Assembly: GCA_964401615.1 (NCBI GenBank)
Contig: CAYNZF010000038.1
Span: 1 to 19,928, forward strand
Source: JAXGQD01 sp964401615
GTDB lineage: Bacteria > Bacillota > Clostridia > Saccharofermentanales > Fastidiosipilaceae
Reading direction: 5' to 3'
Length of the DNA stretch: 19,928 nt
Shown: piece by piece, positions 8,125-15,222 of the stretch
Layout: each line of letters opens with the position of its first letter
How positions within the stretch are numbered: position 1 is the stretch's first letter
Position numbers and translations under genes: made by a program
Notes under the pieces: generated by a model
Told to the model about the DNA's origin: nothing
What the model saw: the letters and a program-made list of their open reading frames with translations, nothing else
Database searches by the model: none

Positions 8125-8868
8125 TCAGCTCTTAAGCAAAGCTTTCTTTTTCATTTTTTCGCACGACCAAGTCACGGTAAAAACAAGTCCACTATACACA
8201 AGCAATGCCGCCACTGAAGTGATCAGAATTTTCTGGACGAGTGCGAAAAAGAAGGCTGAAGGCACCATCATAATCAGCCGGTCGGTGCGTGGGTCCAATA
8301 TCCACAGGTCGTTACTGAAAAACAAGAGATGAAAACGAGTCCAAAAAGCATTGAAATCAAGCGCAGCGTACGTCGCAATCGCAGCAATCAGGACAAGAAA
8401 AATCAGCAGAGCCAGGCCCAGGCCCCGCCGTAAAGTCCTGCAAATCTCCGGATTTGTTTCGCTGTGAATACGCCAGATCAAGCTGAGCAGGATTGCGGCA
8501 GCAAAACCAAGTAAAATGTTCCTGACAAGCATGGCCTCCAAATAAAGCGCCCGGACATCGACCATGTGATCGATCTCACGTTGGTTGAACATCTTGACAT
8601 TCGGCTTGCCTTCCACGTTCTCCAGTATCACAGCAAGATCCAGGTGCTCGGTCTTGTTCTGAATGTAATCCAGGAGCTGTTCAGTGGCCAGGTCCAAATC
8701 TGTTTGTGTTATTCCGATTTCCTTGGCTGTGCTTAATTCACGGTATTGTTTTGCGTAAAAAGCTCTGGAAAATGAAGAGACATCGACCGCCGTCAAAAGA
8801 AGGGCGATCAAGAGGCTCAGGTTTAGAAGGAATGCTAAAACGAATACTGTCCGAGTGTTTGTTTTCAA
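8125..8868 (-). CDS. TIGR01906/DUF1461 integral membrane protein
   Basis: The 247-residue product has four predicted membrane helices at about 8-28, 113-132, 149-170 and 212-235. Between helices 1 and 2 it has the REIDHMVDVRALY stretch (97-109), and between 3 and 4 the FHLLFFSNDLWILDP segment (179-193), followed by TDRLIMMVP. Both fit the TIGR01906/DUF1461 family, whose function is unknown. The C-terminus is lysine-rich and probably cytosolic. The start is TTG at 8868 in a TTGA overlap with the thioesterase stop, preceded by AAGGGAAGG five bases away; no suitable ATG is near. Tight coupling suggests co-expression with the thioesterase rather than proving a joint function. Confidence 0.83.
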   Translation of the reverse strand: MKTNTRTVFVLAFLLNLSLLIALLLTAVDVSSFSRAFYAKQYRELSTAKEIGITQTDLDLATEQLLDYIQNKTEHLDLAVILENVEGKPNVKMFNQREIDHMVDVRALYLEAMLVRNILLGFAAAILLSLIWRIHSETNPEICRTLRRGLGLALLIFLVLIAAIATYAALDFNAFWTRFHLLFFSNDLWILDPRTDRLIMMVPSAFFFALVQKILITSVAALLVYSGLVFTVTWSCEKMKKKALLKS

Positions 8869-9341
8869 TAGCCTTCCCTTCTGCGCAGCTTGCTCAATTC
8901 ACTGCGTTTCTTCCCACTTTGCCATTCTGCTTCCTGCACGTCATTTTCGATCAATAAAGGTGGAATCTCCTTGGTTTTGTTCGATTCATCGATGGAGACC
9001 ATGACCAAAAAGGCACGGTTGATCAAATTTCTTGTGCCATCTAAATTTTCAACATAAGAGTCAACACGGACCTCCATGGAACTGTGACCCACGTAAGTCA
9101 CCCTTCCGACCAAAACAAGTATATCGTTTAAAAATACGGGTTTTCTGAATTGAAGATTGTCAACCGCAGCTGTAATGACAGTCGTCTGGGTATACCGGCA
9201 AGCCACAATCCCTCCTAATTCATCGATCCACTGCATCAGCTGCCCACCAAATAGTCGACCAAAACCGTTGATATGCTTGTGCATGATCAAATAGGTCTGT
9301 TCAGTTATGGAATCGTTTGCGGATTTCGCTTTAAGAGCCAT
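8865..9341 (-). CDS. Acyl-CoA thioesterase, hotdog fold
   Basis: This is a YciA/BACH-like single-hotdog acyl-CoA thioester hydrolase of 158 residues, probably cytosolic and oligomeric. The signature runs from HKHINGFGRLFGGQLMQWID (21-40): the FGG turn leads into the central helix and D40 is the likely catalytic acid, with N25 in the position of the partner asparagine. FRKPVFLND (65-73) and RVDSYVEN fit the outer strands. GGAGGA lies six bases before the ATG and a clear promoter stands upstream, so this is the first gene of the operon ending with hemZ. Acyl-chain preference cannot be told. Confidence 0.9.
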   Translation of the reverse strand: MALKAKSANDSITEQTYLIMHKHINGFGRLFGGQLMQWIDELGGIVACRYTQTTVITAAVDNLQFRKPVFLNDILVLVGRVTYVGHSSMEVRVDSYVENLDGTRNLINRAFLVMVSIDESNKTKEIPPLLIENDVQEAEWQSGKKRSELSKLRRREGY

Positions 9342-9372
9342 CGCTGTCCTCCATTATTAGTTTGATAAGTGA

Positions 9373-9401
9373 ATTTTATGATTTTAGGCGAGGAATAGCA
9401 A
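9373..9401 (-). promoter_or_regulatory. Sigma-70-type promoter for the thioesterase-hemZ operon
   Basis: On the minus strand, TTGCTA (9396-9401) and TAAAAT (9373-9378) are spaced by exactly 17 bases. The start would fall near 9366, giving a leader of about 25 bases with the GGAGGA ribosome site. Confidence 0.68.
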
Positions 9402-9435
9402 GAAATGGCTCGAATTGGACGTGAATCGTCATTCC

Positions 9436-9451
9436 TGTAATGTTTATTACA
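9436..9451. promoter_or_regulatory. Palindrome TGTAAT-N4-ATTACA, possible operator
   Basis: A perfect dyad with six-base arms and a four-base centre lies about 35 bases upstream of the -35 box of the thioesterase promoter, in the gap after the sepF terminator. There is no T-run beside it, so it is not a terminator. I cannot assign a regulator. Confidence 0.35.
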
Positions 9452-9457
9452 TCCTTT

Positions 9458-9476
9458 CGTAACATTGTCGTAATCT
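9458..9476. repeat. Three-block element, copy upstream of thioesterase
   Basis: This 19-base stretch reads CGTAA-CATTG-TCG-TAATCT. It shares the blocks CGTAA, CATTG and TAATCT, in order and orientation, with 10138-10156 upstream of sepF; only the position of a three-base spacer differs (16 of 19 bases shared). It may be a binding site or chance. Confidence 0.3.
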
Positions 9477-9493
9477 TGAGCAATAAATGCAGA

Positions 9494-9522
9494 TAAAAAA
9501 AAGACCACAGCTTCTGTGGTCC
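9494..9522 (-). terminator. Intrinsic terminator after sepF
   Basis: On the minus strand, an eight-base-pair stem (GACCACAG at 9503-9510 with CTGTGGTC at 9514-9521, three-base loop) is followed by eight T. It stands about 50 bases after the sepF stop and closes that operon. Confidence 0.9.
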
Positions 9523-9571
9523 CGATGAGGCAAAAGTCTAAAAGAACTATAAAGGGGATATCCGCTGTTAT

Positions 9572-10045
9572 TTAGCGAGCCGCTTGACGTAGGAAGCTGA
9601 GGTTTGAATCGGTATTGTCGTTTTCGTTGATCAGCGAAACACTTTGTGGCAGCACCAGGAAAATGTGGCTGGATACGCGTTTTACACTGCCGCCCAATGC
9701 ATAGGCTGCTCCATTGATGAAGTCTAAAATTCGCTGCGGCGAGGCGTTGTCGCATTTTTCAAAATTACATATAACGGTTCGGCCGGTTTGAATGTGATTG
9801 CAAATTTCTTGCGCTGCGTCGATTTGGGTCGGCGCGACAATGATGACTTGTTGGTTGTTAGCGGATCTGAATCCGACCACGCGCTGAGGACCGCGCACAG
9901 GTTCCTGTTCATGGGAAGCGGAAATGGACTGAAAGTTGATTTCGTCTTTAGCGGGTTCATTCACTATGACGTCATCTTCGTATGCATAATCATCCTCATC
10001 ATAATTTGTGAACTTGGAAAATAGTTTGTTGAAAAAATCTGCCAT
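9572..10045 (-). CDS. sepF: Cell division protein SepF
   Basis: SepF binds FtsZ polymers and tethers them to the membrane at the division site. The 157-residue product has an amphipathic N-terminal helix (MADFFNKLFSKF) for membrane attachment, an acidic linker of about 13-50, and the SepF core at about 54-136, including FINGAAYALGG (109-119) and the final strand SSHIFLVLP (125-133). Length matches the family. GGAGG lies nine bases before the ATG. It follows yggS, the usual Firmicute neighbour, but has its own promoter in the 149-base gap and a terminator after it, so it may be expressed both with the operon and alone. Confidence 0.95.
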   Translation of the reverse strand: MADFFNKLFSKFTNYDEDDYAYEDDVIVNEPAKDEINFQSISASHEQEPVRGPQRVVGFRSANNQQVIIVAPTQIDAAQEICNHIQTGRTVICNFEKCDNASPQRILDFINGAAYALGGSVKRVSSHIFLVLPQSVSLINENDNTDSNLSFLRQAAR

Positions 10046-10083
10046 TACTTTCTACCTCCGCCTGAGCGATAATCTTAAGCCAA

Positions 10084-10111
10084 ATTATAAAGCTTTGAAA
10101 TTTTGGCGCAA
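10084..10111 (-). promoter_or_regulatory. Promoter for sepF
   Basis: On the minus strand, a perfect TATAAT (10084-10089) lies 16 bases after TTGCGC (10106-10111). Transcription would start near 10077, about 30 bases before the ATG. The -35 box is weaker than the -10. Confidence 0.65.
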
Positions 10112-10122
10112 TAGCAAAATGG

Positions 10123-10135
10123 GCGGTTTAACCGC
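10123..10135. promoter_or_regulatory. Palindrome GCGGTT-T-AACCGC upstream of sepF promoter
   Basis: This 13-base dyad with perfect six-base arms ends 12 bases upstream of the sepF -35 box. There is no U-tract, and the single-base centre makes it a better protein site than a hairpin. No regulator can be named. Confidence 0.35.
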
Positions 10136-10137
10136 GA

Positions 10138-10156
10138 CGTAATGACATTGTAATCT
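10138..10156. repeat. Three-block element, copy upstream of sepF
   Basis: The stretch reads CGTAA-TGA-CATTG-TAATCT and is the partner of 9458-9476, with the same three blocks in the same order and a relocated three-base spacer. It lies about 27 bases upstream of the sepF -35 box. Confidence 0.3.
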
Positions 10157-10194
10157 GATGACGTGTTACAGAAACATTTTGATCTTGATTTAAC

Positions 10195-10929
10195 TCAAGC
10201 CTGGTTGCTGATGCTTCTTTTACCAAATATTGCCCGACCGACTCTGATGCAATTGCTTCCGGCCCTGATCGCAGCCTCAAAATCGTCACTCATACCCATG
10301 GACAATACATTAAAAGTGCTTCGCTCAATGCCCTGCGGCAGTTCTGCACCGGTCTTGTCAAAGAGCTCTTTGAAGGACTGAAAAAAATTTTTCTGCTGCT
10401 CAAGGTCAATCCCCGGTGCAGCCATCGTCATCAGACCGCGAATACGCAAGTGCTTACATCGAGCGGCCCGGGAAATAAATGAGGGGAGTTCTTGCACATC
10501 CAGACCATGTTTACTTGTTTCTGCAGAATAATTGACCTGGATAAGTACGTCCTGGACCAGGCTCAACTGCTCCGCCCTTTTTTCAAGTGCGTCAAGGAGA
10601 CTTTTTCGATCAAGTGAATGAATCAATCTGACTTTTCCGACGACATCTTTGACCTTATTGGTTTGCAAAGTGCCGATTAAATCAAAACTGATTCCATTAA
10701 GCCTGGGATCATCTAATTTTTCGCAGAGTTCTTGAACTCTGTTTTCACCAAAATGTTCAAAACCTAAATTTTTTGCCTGCAAGATGGCTTCCACAGAATG
10801 ATATTTACTGACTGCGATAATTTCGATGGTCTGAAACGCTGTTTCGAGATTTGGGGATGCGGCCGCCGCGGCCTCGACTCCGCCTAATAAAAGTTCCGCA
10901 TTCTTTTTCATCTCATCAACATCAATCAA
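10195..10929 (-). CDS. yggS: YggS/PLPBP-family pyridoxal phosphate homeostasis protein
   Basis: Members bind PLP without known catalysis and keep vitamin B6 and amino-acid pools in balance. The PLP lysine is K42 in IAVSKYH; HFGENRVQEL, GLMTMAAPG and the C-terminal SMGMSDDFEAAIRAGS complete the alanine-racemase-like barrel signature. I chose TTG at 10929, giving 244 residues: AGAAGG lies eight bases upstream and the codon overlaps the preceding stop by eight bases. An ATG at 10911 is the alternative (238 residues). The longer open frame upstream would run through the HlyD-like gene and is unlikely. Placement between that gene and sepF is the usual Gram-positive arrangement. Confidence 0.92.
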   Translation of the reverse strand: MIDVDEMKKNAELLLGGVEAAAAASPNLETAFQTIEIIAVSKYHSVEAILQAKNLGFEHFGENRVQELCEKLDDPRLNGISFDLIGTLQTNKVKDVVGKVRLIHSLDRKSLLDALEKRAEQLSLVQDVLIQVNYSAETSKHGLDVQELPSFISRAARCKHLRIRGLMTMAAPGIDLEQQKNFFQSFKELFDKTGAELPQGIERSTFNVLSMGMSDDFEAAIRAGSNCIRVGRAIFGKRSISNQA

Positions 10930-12340
10930 TCGGATGACCTTCTTCCACTTCCTGCGAATTTTCCACATAAATGGTGCCTTCAGCCAAATTGTCTTCACCG
11001 TCTATATCTTTGACTACGGAAAAACGATCATTTTGTGCCATCACATCGACTGTAATGAGTTTGGTCACACCTTGACTGACGATCATGAGTTCTGCCCGAC
11101 GATTAATTTTATTGTAATCAAGTAAGACCGCGTTGGGCACTTTGTACCCATAAGTCGTATCAACGATGATGCGGCCTTCGATAAGGCGCCTGTCAATCAG
11201 ATTTTCAAGCTGAGAACTCGTCGTTACGGTGAGAATTGTGCCTTGAGTGGCCGGGCTGGCAGCACGAACGATGCAATCAACAATGGTTAGATTTTCTCTC
11301 GGCAAATAAACGGATATGTGAGGTGCCTGTTCGCCGATTTCAAAGTAGCTCGTTGGCAGATCCTCAACCAGTAAAACCAAAGTCTGACCTGAGCCCTTTG
11401 ATAGGCGATATGCCGGAGCGACCAGTTGGACGCTTTCTGAGATCGGCTTGTAATTTTCACCCGCACTGAAAATCCTGTTCAAATTTTCTTCGTTTAAGCT
11501 GGTCAGATTAGCAGGAGTCAGAATCGACTCCAAACCGTCACTCATGTAAGAAATGTAACCACTTGCGTCAGTATGTAAATAAACCGCTTGCTGTTGAAGG
11601 ACCTCATCGATGGCCTGGAGCCTGGCGTGAAGTTGTTCTAAGCTGGAATCTTGAAACGTCACAGTGTCGAGTTTGAGATTTCTGCTGTAAATAAACGCGT
11701 CGACGGAATTTTGTGCTGACTCGACATTTCTGACAGAACGGTAACTCGTCGCCTTTCGCAAGTCGTTGATGAGTGGGATCATGCGTGTATCCGTCTCGGA
11801 AAAAATTTGGCCCGAGCCCTGCCCTTGACCTTGAGCAATTAACTCCAGACGTCTTTTGGAAATTTCACTGACCAGGTTCTTCCACTCCGTGTAGCTGCCC
11901 TGCATGGCCGGCGAGAGCACCATAGCTACTCGTTCAGTCTTGGCCACCTTGGTTGCTTCAGGTTTAAGCGGTCTGACGATGCCGCTCAAACCTGCCGAAT
12001 ACATCACTTCATTTCGAACGATAATGCCGCGGGCCTCAAAGCTTTCGTCTACAGAGTCGCTCATCAAAAATTGCAAAACCGGTTCGCTGGTTTTTCTCTC
12101 CAAAAGCAAATTGACTACAGCAATGGTCAAGGCCATCACCAGGACCACACTGAGAACAAGCACAAAAGAGCGAAATCGGGTCCTTTTTTTCTCGATCGCT
12201 TCAAGGCGGCTGAAAGCGCTATTTTGCAAACCGTGGCTGCTGATCTCACCCCCGGCCTTGATATTCAAATTTTTTCTGGGTCTGAAGTGGCTGACCTTTT
12301 TATGGTTACGCAGTTCGCCCGGTTTTTTGTTTTCTTCCAT
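10922..12340 (-). CDS. HlyD-like membrane-anchored protein, clostridial type
   Basis: The 472-residue product has a basic cytosolic head of about 55 residues, one membrane helix at about 57-80, and a large extracytoplasmic part containing segments that resemble HlyD/membrane-fusion adaptors, with SARGIIVRNE-like and SGIV beta strands, a short helical arm and a C-terminal strand region. Such proteins are commonly found beside yggS and sepF in Clostridia, and are annotated as HlyD-family adaptors, although no ABC or RND partner is present here. The start at 12340 has AAAGG upstream; an ATG at 12361 lacks a ribosome site. The gene begins 35 bases after the Met_gamma_lyase gene and its end overlaps yggS. 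A cell-envelope or division-related role is suggested by context only. Confidence 0.78.
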   Translation of the reverse strand: MEENKKPGELRNHKKVSHFRPRKNLNIKAGGEISSHGLQNSAFSRLEAIEKKRTRFRSFVLVLSVVLVMALTIAVVNLLLERKTSEPVLQFLMSDSVDESFEARGIIVRNEVMYSAGLSGIVRPLKPEATKVAKTERVAMVLSPAMQGSYTEWKNLVSEISKRRLELIAQGQGQGSGQIFSETDTRMIPLINDLRKATSYRSVRNVESAQNSVDAFIYSRNLKLDTVTFQDSSLEQLHARLQAIDEVLQQQAVYLHTDASGYISYMSDGLESILTPANLTSLNEENLNRIFSAGENYKPISESVQLVAPAYRLSKGSGQTLVLLVEDLPTSYFEIGEQAPHISVYLPRENLTIVDCIVRAASPATQGTILTVTTSSQLENLIDRRLIEGRIIVDTTYGYKVPNAVLLDYNKINRRAELMIVSQGVTKLITVDVMAQNDRFSVVKDIDGEDNLAEGTIYVENSQEVEEGHPID

Positions 12341-12375
12341 TGACCTGCCTTTCGCTGGCATAAAAGTATGACATA

Positions 12376-13683
12376 TTATAGAACACTTTTACCCTTAACG
12401 GCTAATAACGCAGCTAATTTCACCTGCTCATAAATCAAACCGCCTTGAAGATAGGCGCGGTAGGGCGGCGCAATCGGACCATCGGCTGAAAGCTCGATCG
12501 ATGAGCCTTGTACGAAAGCGCCGGCAGCCATAATGACGTCATGGCTGTAGCCGGGCAGAGCGCCGGCCACAGGCGTCACAAACGCATCAACCGGTGAAGC
12601 GGCTTGAATCCCCTGGCAAAAAGCAATCAAATCTTCGGCATTGCCCATTTCCAAAACCTGGATGATGTCCCCTCTGTCCTCTTCAGCAGTGGGACTTGTT
12701 GTGATGCCGAAGCTGCCGAAAAGCGCCGCGGTAAAACTCAATCCGTGTAAACATTCACCTACCACATGAGGGGCTAAATAAAGACCTTGGGTCATCTGAC
12801 GGTTTTGCCCAAGACTTGGGCCCACTTCACCGCCTAAACCGGGAGCGGACAAACGAGCCGCTGCCTTATCGACCAGTTCAGCTTTGCCACAGACATACCC
12901 TCCGCTGAGCGCAAGTCCTCCGCCCGGATTTTTGATCAGCGAACCGGCCATAAGATCCGCACCCCATTGCGTGGGTTCTTCAAAATCGGTGAACTCTCCG
13001 TAACAGTTGTCTACAAAAATCACGATTTCAGGATCGATTTCCCGGACAGCCGCACAAATGACAGTCAGGTCAGCTTTCAATAAGGCGGGTCTTTCACTGT
13101 AACCGCGCGAGCGTTGTATAAACACCATGCGCGCACGTTCTTTTTCACGAATCAGAGCGGCCTTGATTCCTTCGAGGTCGGGCTTACCGTCCGGCAGAAG
13201 TGCTACTTGCGCGAAATCTATTCCGAAGTCGGACAAGGCACCGCTATTATCAGTCGACGGTCTCGAATTACCCTCATTGTCCAGCCCTATCACGTTGTAC
13301 AAGGTATCATAGGGCAGCCCCGTGACTGATAAAAGCAAGTCACCCGGCCGCAAGATTCCGTATAGACCGAGTGCGATTGCTTGCGTACCGGCACTGATTT
13401 GAGTTCTTACCAATGCCTTTTCACTCGCCATAATCTGGGCAAAAGCCTCCTCAAGCCGTTCCCTGCCCAAGTCACCGTAACCATACCCGCTGCTGCCGCC
13501 AAAGCCGGCCTCGCTGATTTTGGCATCTTGCAAGGCCTTGAGCACCTTTAACTGGTTGAAGGCGCGAATTTGTTCTACTCTTCGCCAGGCATCGGAGTTT
13601 TTCAACTCAAGCTCGAGCTTTTCAGCCCGTTCAAATAAGGCCAGTTCTACGCCCCAGGCAGAATATGGATTATAAATTTTCAC
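12376..13683 (-). CDS. Methionine gamma-lyase family PLP enzyme (PF06838-like)
   Basis: This is a fold-type I PLP protein of the Met_gamma_lyase family, sometimes called aluminium resistance protein or YnbB. Of its 435 residues, FNQLKVLKALQD (42-53), GTQAIALGLYGILRPGD (99-115), the cofactor aspartate in FVDNCYGEF (223-231), and the Schiff-base lysine K251 in GSLIKNPGGG are clear. The start is GTG at 13683, with GAGGG seven bases upstream; longer readings run through the tRNA-Lys terminator and the tRNA itself and cannot be right. An ATG at 13734 is possible, but has no good ribosome site. I could not recognise its promoter in the 65 bases after the terminator. True substrate is not settled for this family. 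Confidence 0.9.
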   Translation of the reverse strand: MKIYNPYSAWGVELALFERAEKLELELKNSDAWRRVEQIRAFNQLKVLKALQDAKISEAGFGGSSGYGYGDLGRERLEEAFAQIMASEKALVRTQISAGTQAIALGLYGILRPGDLLLSVTGLPYDTLYNVIGLDNEGNSRPSTDNSGALSDFGIDFAQVALLPDGKPDLEGIKAALIREKERARMVFIQRSRGYSERPALLKADLTVICAAVREIDPEIVIFVDNCYGEFTDFEEPTQWGADLMAGSLIKNPGGGLALSGGYVCGKAELVDKAAARLSAPGLGGEVGPSLGQNRQMTQGLYLAPHVVGECLHGLSFTAALFGSFGITTSPTAEEDRGDIIQVLEMGNAEDLIAFCQGIQAASPVDAFVTPVAGALPGYSHDVIMAAGAFVQGSSIELSADGPIAPPYRAYLQGGLIYEQVKLAALLAVKGKSVL

Positions 13684-13748
13684 TGTTTTCCCTCGTAATC
13701 TTATCTTTGAAAGTCGAGTCGCTTGACTTTTCATCTTGGTCAAAATAA

Positions 13749-13781
13749 TTAAAAGCCTGCAAACGCGTTGTTTACAGGCTT
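13749..13781 (-). terminator. Intrinsic terminator after tRNA-Lys
   Basis: A twelve-base-pair stem with one G-U pair (13753-13764 with 13770-13781, five-base loop) is followed on the minus strand by TTTT. It begins six bases after the tRNA 3' end and may also end acyltransferase transcripts. Confidence 0.88.
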
Positions 13782-13786
13782 CTCGG

Positions 13787-13862
13787 TGGTGCGTCTTCAC
13801 GGACTCGAACCGTGGACCCACTGATTAAGAGTCAGTTGCTCTACCAACTGAGCTAAAGACGC
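13787..13862 (-). tRNA. tRNA-Lys(CTT)
   Basis: A complete 76-base tRNA on the minus strand. The acceptor stem GCGTCTT/AAGACGC, D arm, anticodon stem ACTGA/TCAGT with loop CTCTTAA, T arm with TTCGAGT and an encoded CCA are all present. Anticodon CTT reads AAG (lysine). It has its own consensus promoter and terminator. A hairpin GTGCTT-N8-AAGCAC (13867-13886) fills most of the short leader. Confidence 0.97.
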
Positions 13863-13893
13863 GTATGTGCTTCTGCTTCAAAGCACAAAGTAG

Positions 13894-13922
13894 ATTATAG
13901 TCAGAGCTCTAATTCTTGTCAA
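13894..13922 (-). promoter_or_regulatory. Perfect consensus promoter for tRNA-Lys
   Basis: TTGACA (13917-13922) and TATAAT (13894-13899) stand 17 bases apart on the minus strand, an exact sigma-70 consensus. The -35 box overlaps the stop codon of the acyltransferase gene. The spacer contains the palindrome AGAGCTCT. The start would be near 13887. Confidence 0.9.
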
Positions 13923-15166
13923 TCAATTTGTAAATCGGCACGGTTGACTTCCCAGGCCAGGCGAACCAGCGAGGGAGCGTAGCTGTTGTCAAAGAAGCAT
14001 CGGTAATTGCGCCTCACAGTGGTGAACTGGACATATCGTCCATGATCGAGCATCAAACCAGACTGGTCTTTAAACAAAAATGTTTGGGCTGCATCATCAT
14101 GACCTTTGCTTACTACGGTCAAACCGCGACGGTCCAGCACGAATCCAGCCTCTGTTTCATTTTCCCAGGCCGCGCCCTGATTGGCCAGGTCAGCTTCCTG
14201 GCTCAGCATTTTTCCGGAAAACAGGTATTGTTTTTGGACTCCTTCACTTTGCAGATCGGACTTCAGCAAGTTTTTTTGTAAATCATACCAGTCTCCGGGG
14301 TGTTCGATGATCTGTTTTTCCAGTGAAATTGGATTGGCAAAGTAGCCGCTCTCAGCGACTTCGAATGAGCTGCCACAGGCCGAGCAGCTGATCTGATTGC
14401 CTCTGGTCGCGATGGAAAAATCGGATCTGCAGACGGCACACTTAAAGAGAATTTTTTCCAAACCTGCAGCAGTTTGGCCACGGCGGTAGGCATTGGCTCG
14501 GAGGAGAGATTTTTGCCAATCATAATCACTGCTTTGAAAATGCGAGCGTATCTTTAAATCGATTTCGTCCACCGATAAACGCTCGATTTCAGCCGCGGTA
14601 AGGATTATGTCAACAAATACAGTGCATTTTCCGCGGTACAATTTACTCGCTGCCCAGCGAGGCCAATTCAGGTAAGCCCCGTTGATCTGGCAAAAAGCCA
14701 CCGGTTTCTTCATGCTTTTTATGAATTTGGCTGTGCTGCGGTCAATACAGCCGGCTTTTCCGGATATGCTGCGTTCAGCTTCAGGGTAATAGGCGACGCA
14801 GCCATCCTCCTTAAGGATGCGGATCATTGCTCTGGTCGCTCCGGGACTTTTGACGAACTGGGTCGTTGGAATGACACCCAATCCACGAAAAAGAAGCCGC
14901 GCCAGCGGGTGAGTCATAATATCATTGGTCGCCATGATGTTAGTTCGCCACTTCATTCCCAACGCGGCCGCCATGATCAAAGGATCAACGTAGGACACAT
15001 GGTTGCCAATGACAATCAGTCCACCTTTACCGGAGCGGAAGGCCGGACCACGGGTAATTTTCAATTGATACCAAAGCCCGGTGAACAAACGGCAGAGGCA
15101 GACAGCCGGCAGGTAGAGCCAGGCATGGGGTTTGTGGACAAGTGGAGACACGTGTTTTTTTACCAT
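13919..15166 (-). CDS. PlsC-like acyltransferase with C-terminal zinc ribbon
   Basis: The N-terminal half is a glycerolipid acyltransferase domain of the lysophosphatidate acyltransferase kind. It has NHVSYVD with the H56-x4-D61 catalytic pair, a hydrophobic stretch near 18-33, and YYPEAERS (126-133), which stands for the usual FPEGxRS acceptor-binding motif. Residues 243-264 form a zinc ribbon with CAVC and CSAC (C243, C246, C261, C264). The remaining 150 residues are not recognised. Acyltransferase proteins with such a ribbon occur in Clostridia. The ATG at 15166 gives 415 residues; it has no ribosome site, but a TATAAT box ends six bases upstream, so the mRNA may be leaderless. An in-frame TTG at 15187 lies upstream of the predicted start of transcription. 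Confidence 0.88.
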   Translation of the reverse strand: MVKKHVSPLVHKPHAWLYLPAVCLCRLFTGLWYQLKITRGPAFRSGKGGLIVIGNHVSYVDPLIMAAALGMKWRTNIMATNDIMTHPLARLLFRGLGVIPTTQFVKSPGATRAMIRILKEDGCVAYYPEAERSISGKAGCIDRSTAKFIKSMKKPVAFCQINGAYLNWPRWAASKLYRGKCTVFVDIILTAAEIERLSVDEIDLKIRSHFQSSDYDWQKSLLRANAYRRGQTAAGLEKILFKCAVCRSDFSIATRGNQISCSACGSSFEVAESGYFANPISLEKQIIEHPGDWYDLQKNLLKSDLQSEGVQKQYLFSGKMLSQEADLANQGAAWENETEAGFVLDRRGLTVVSKGHDDAAQTFLFKDQSGLMLDHGRYVQFTTVRRNYRCFFDNSYAPSLVRLAWEVNRADLQID

Positions 15167-15172
15167 GAAGCA

Positions 15173-15203
15173 ATTATAGCAAAGCAAAATGAGTGTGTGT
15201 CAC
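15173..15203 (-). promoter_or_regulatory. Promoter abutting the acyltransferase start codon
   Basis: On the minus strand, TATAAT (15173-15178) is six bases before the ATG, putting the expected +1 at the start codon. A candidate -35, GTGACA (15198-15203), has a long 19-base spacer. The -10 is perfect; the -35 is doubtful. Confidence 0.5.
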
Positions 15204-15222
15204 GGGCCGAAGTAAATCGCTG

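Noticed and set aside
10930..10998. Extension of the yggS frame to 10998
   Set aside because: It lies inside the HlyD-like gene in another frame and makes the protein longer than the family; TTG at 10929 or ATG at 10911 fits better.
13684..13752. Promoter for the Met_gamma_lyase operon, starting from TTGACC near 13738
   Set aside because: TTGACC is present, but no acceptable -10 box occurs at 16-19 bases; the inverted repeat AAAGTC/GACTTT is short. I could not support a call.
13684..13821. Long 5' extension of the Met_gamma_lyase frame to 13821
   Set aside because: It would run through the tRNA-Lys terminator and part of the tRNA; the GTG at 13683 has a good ribosome site.
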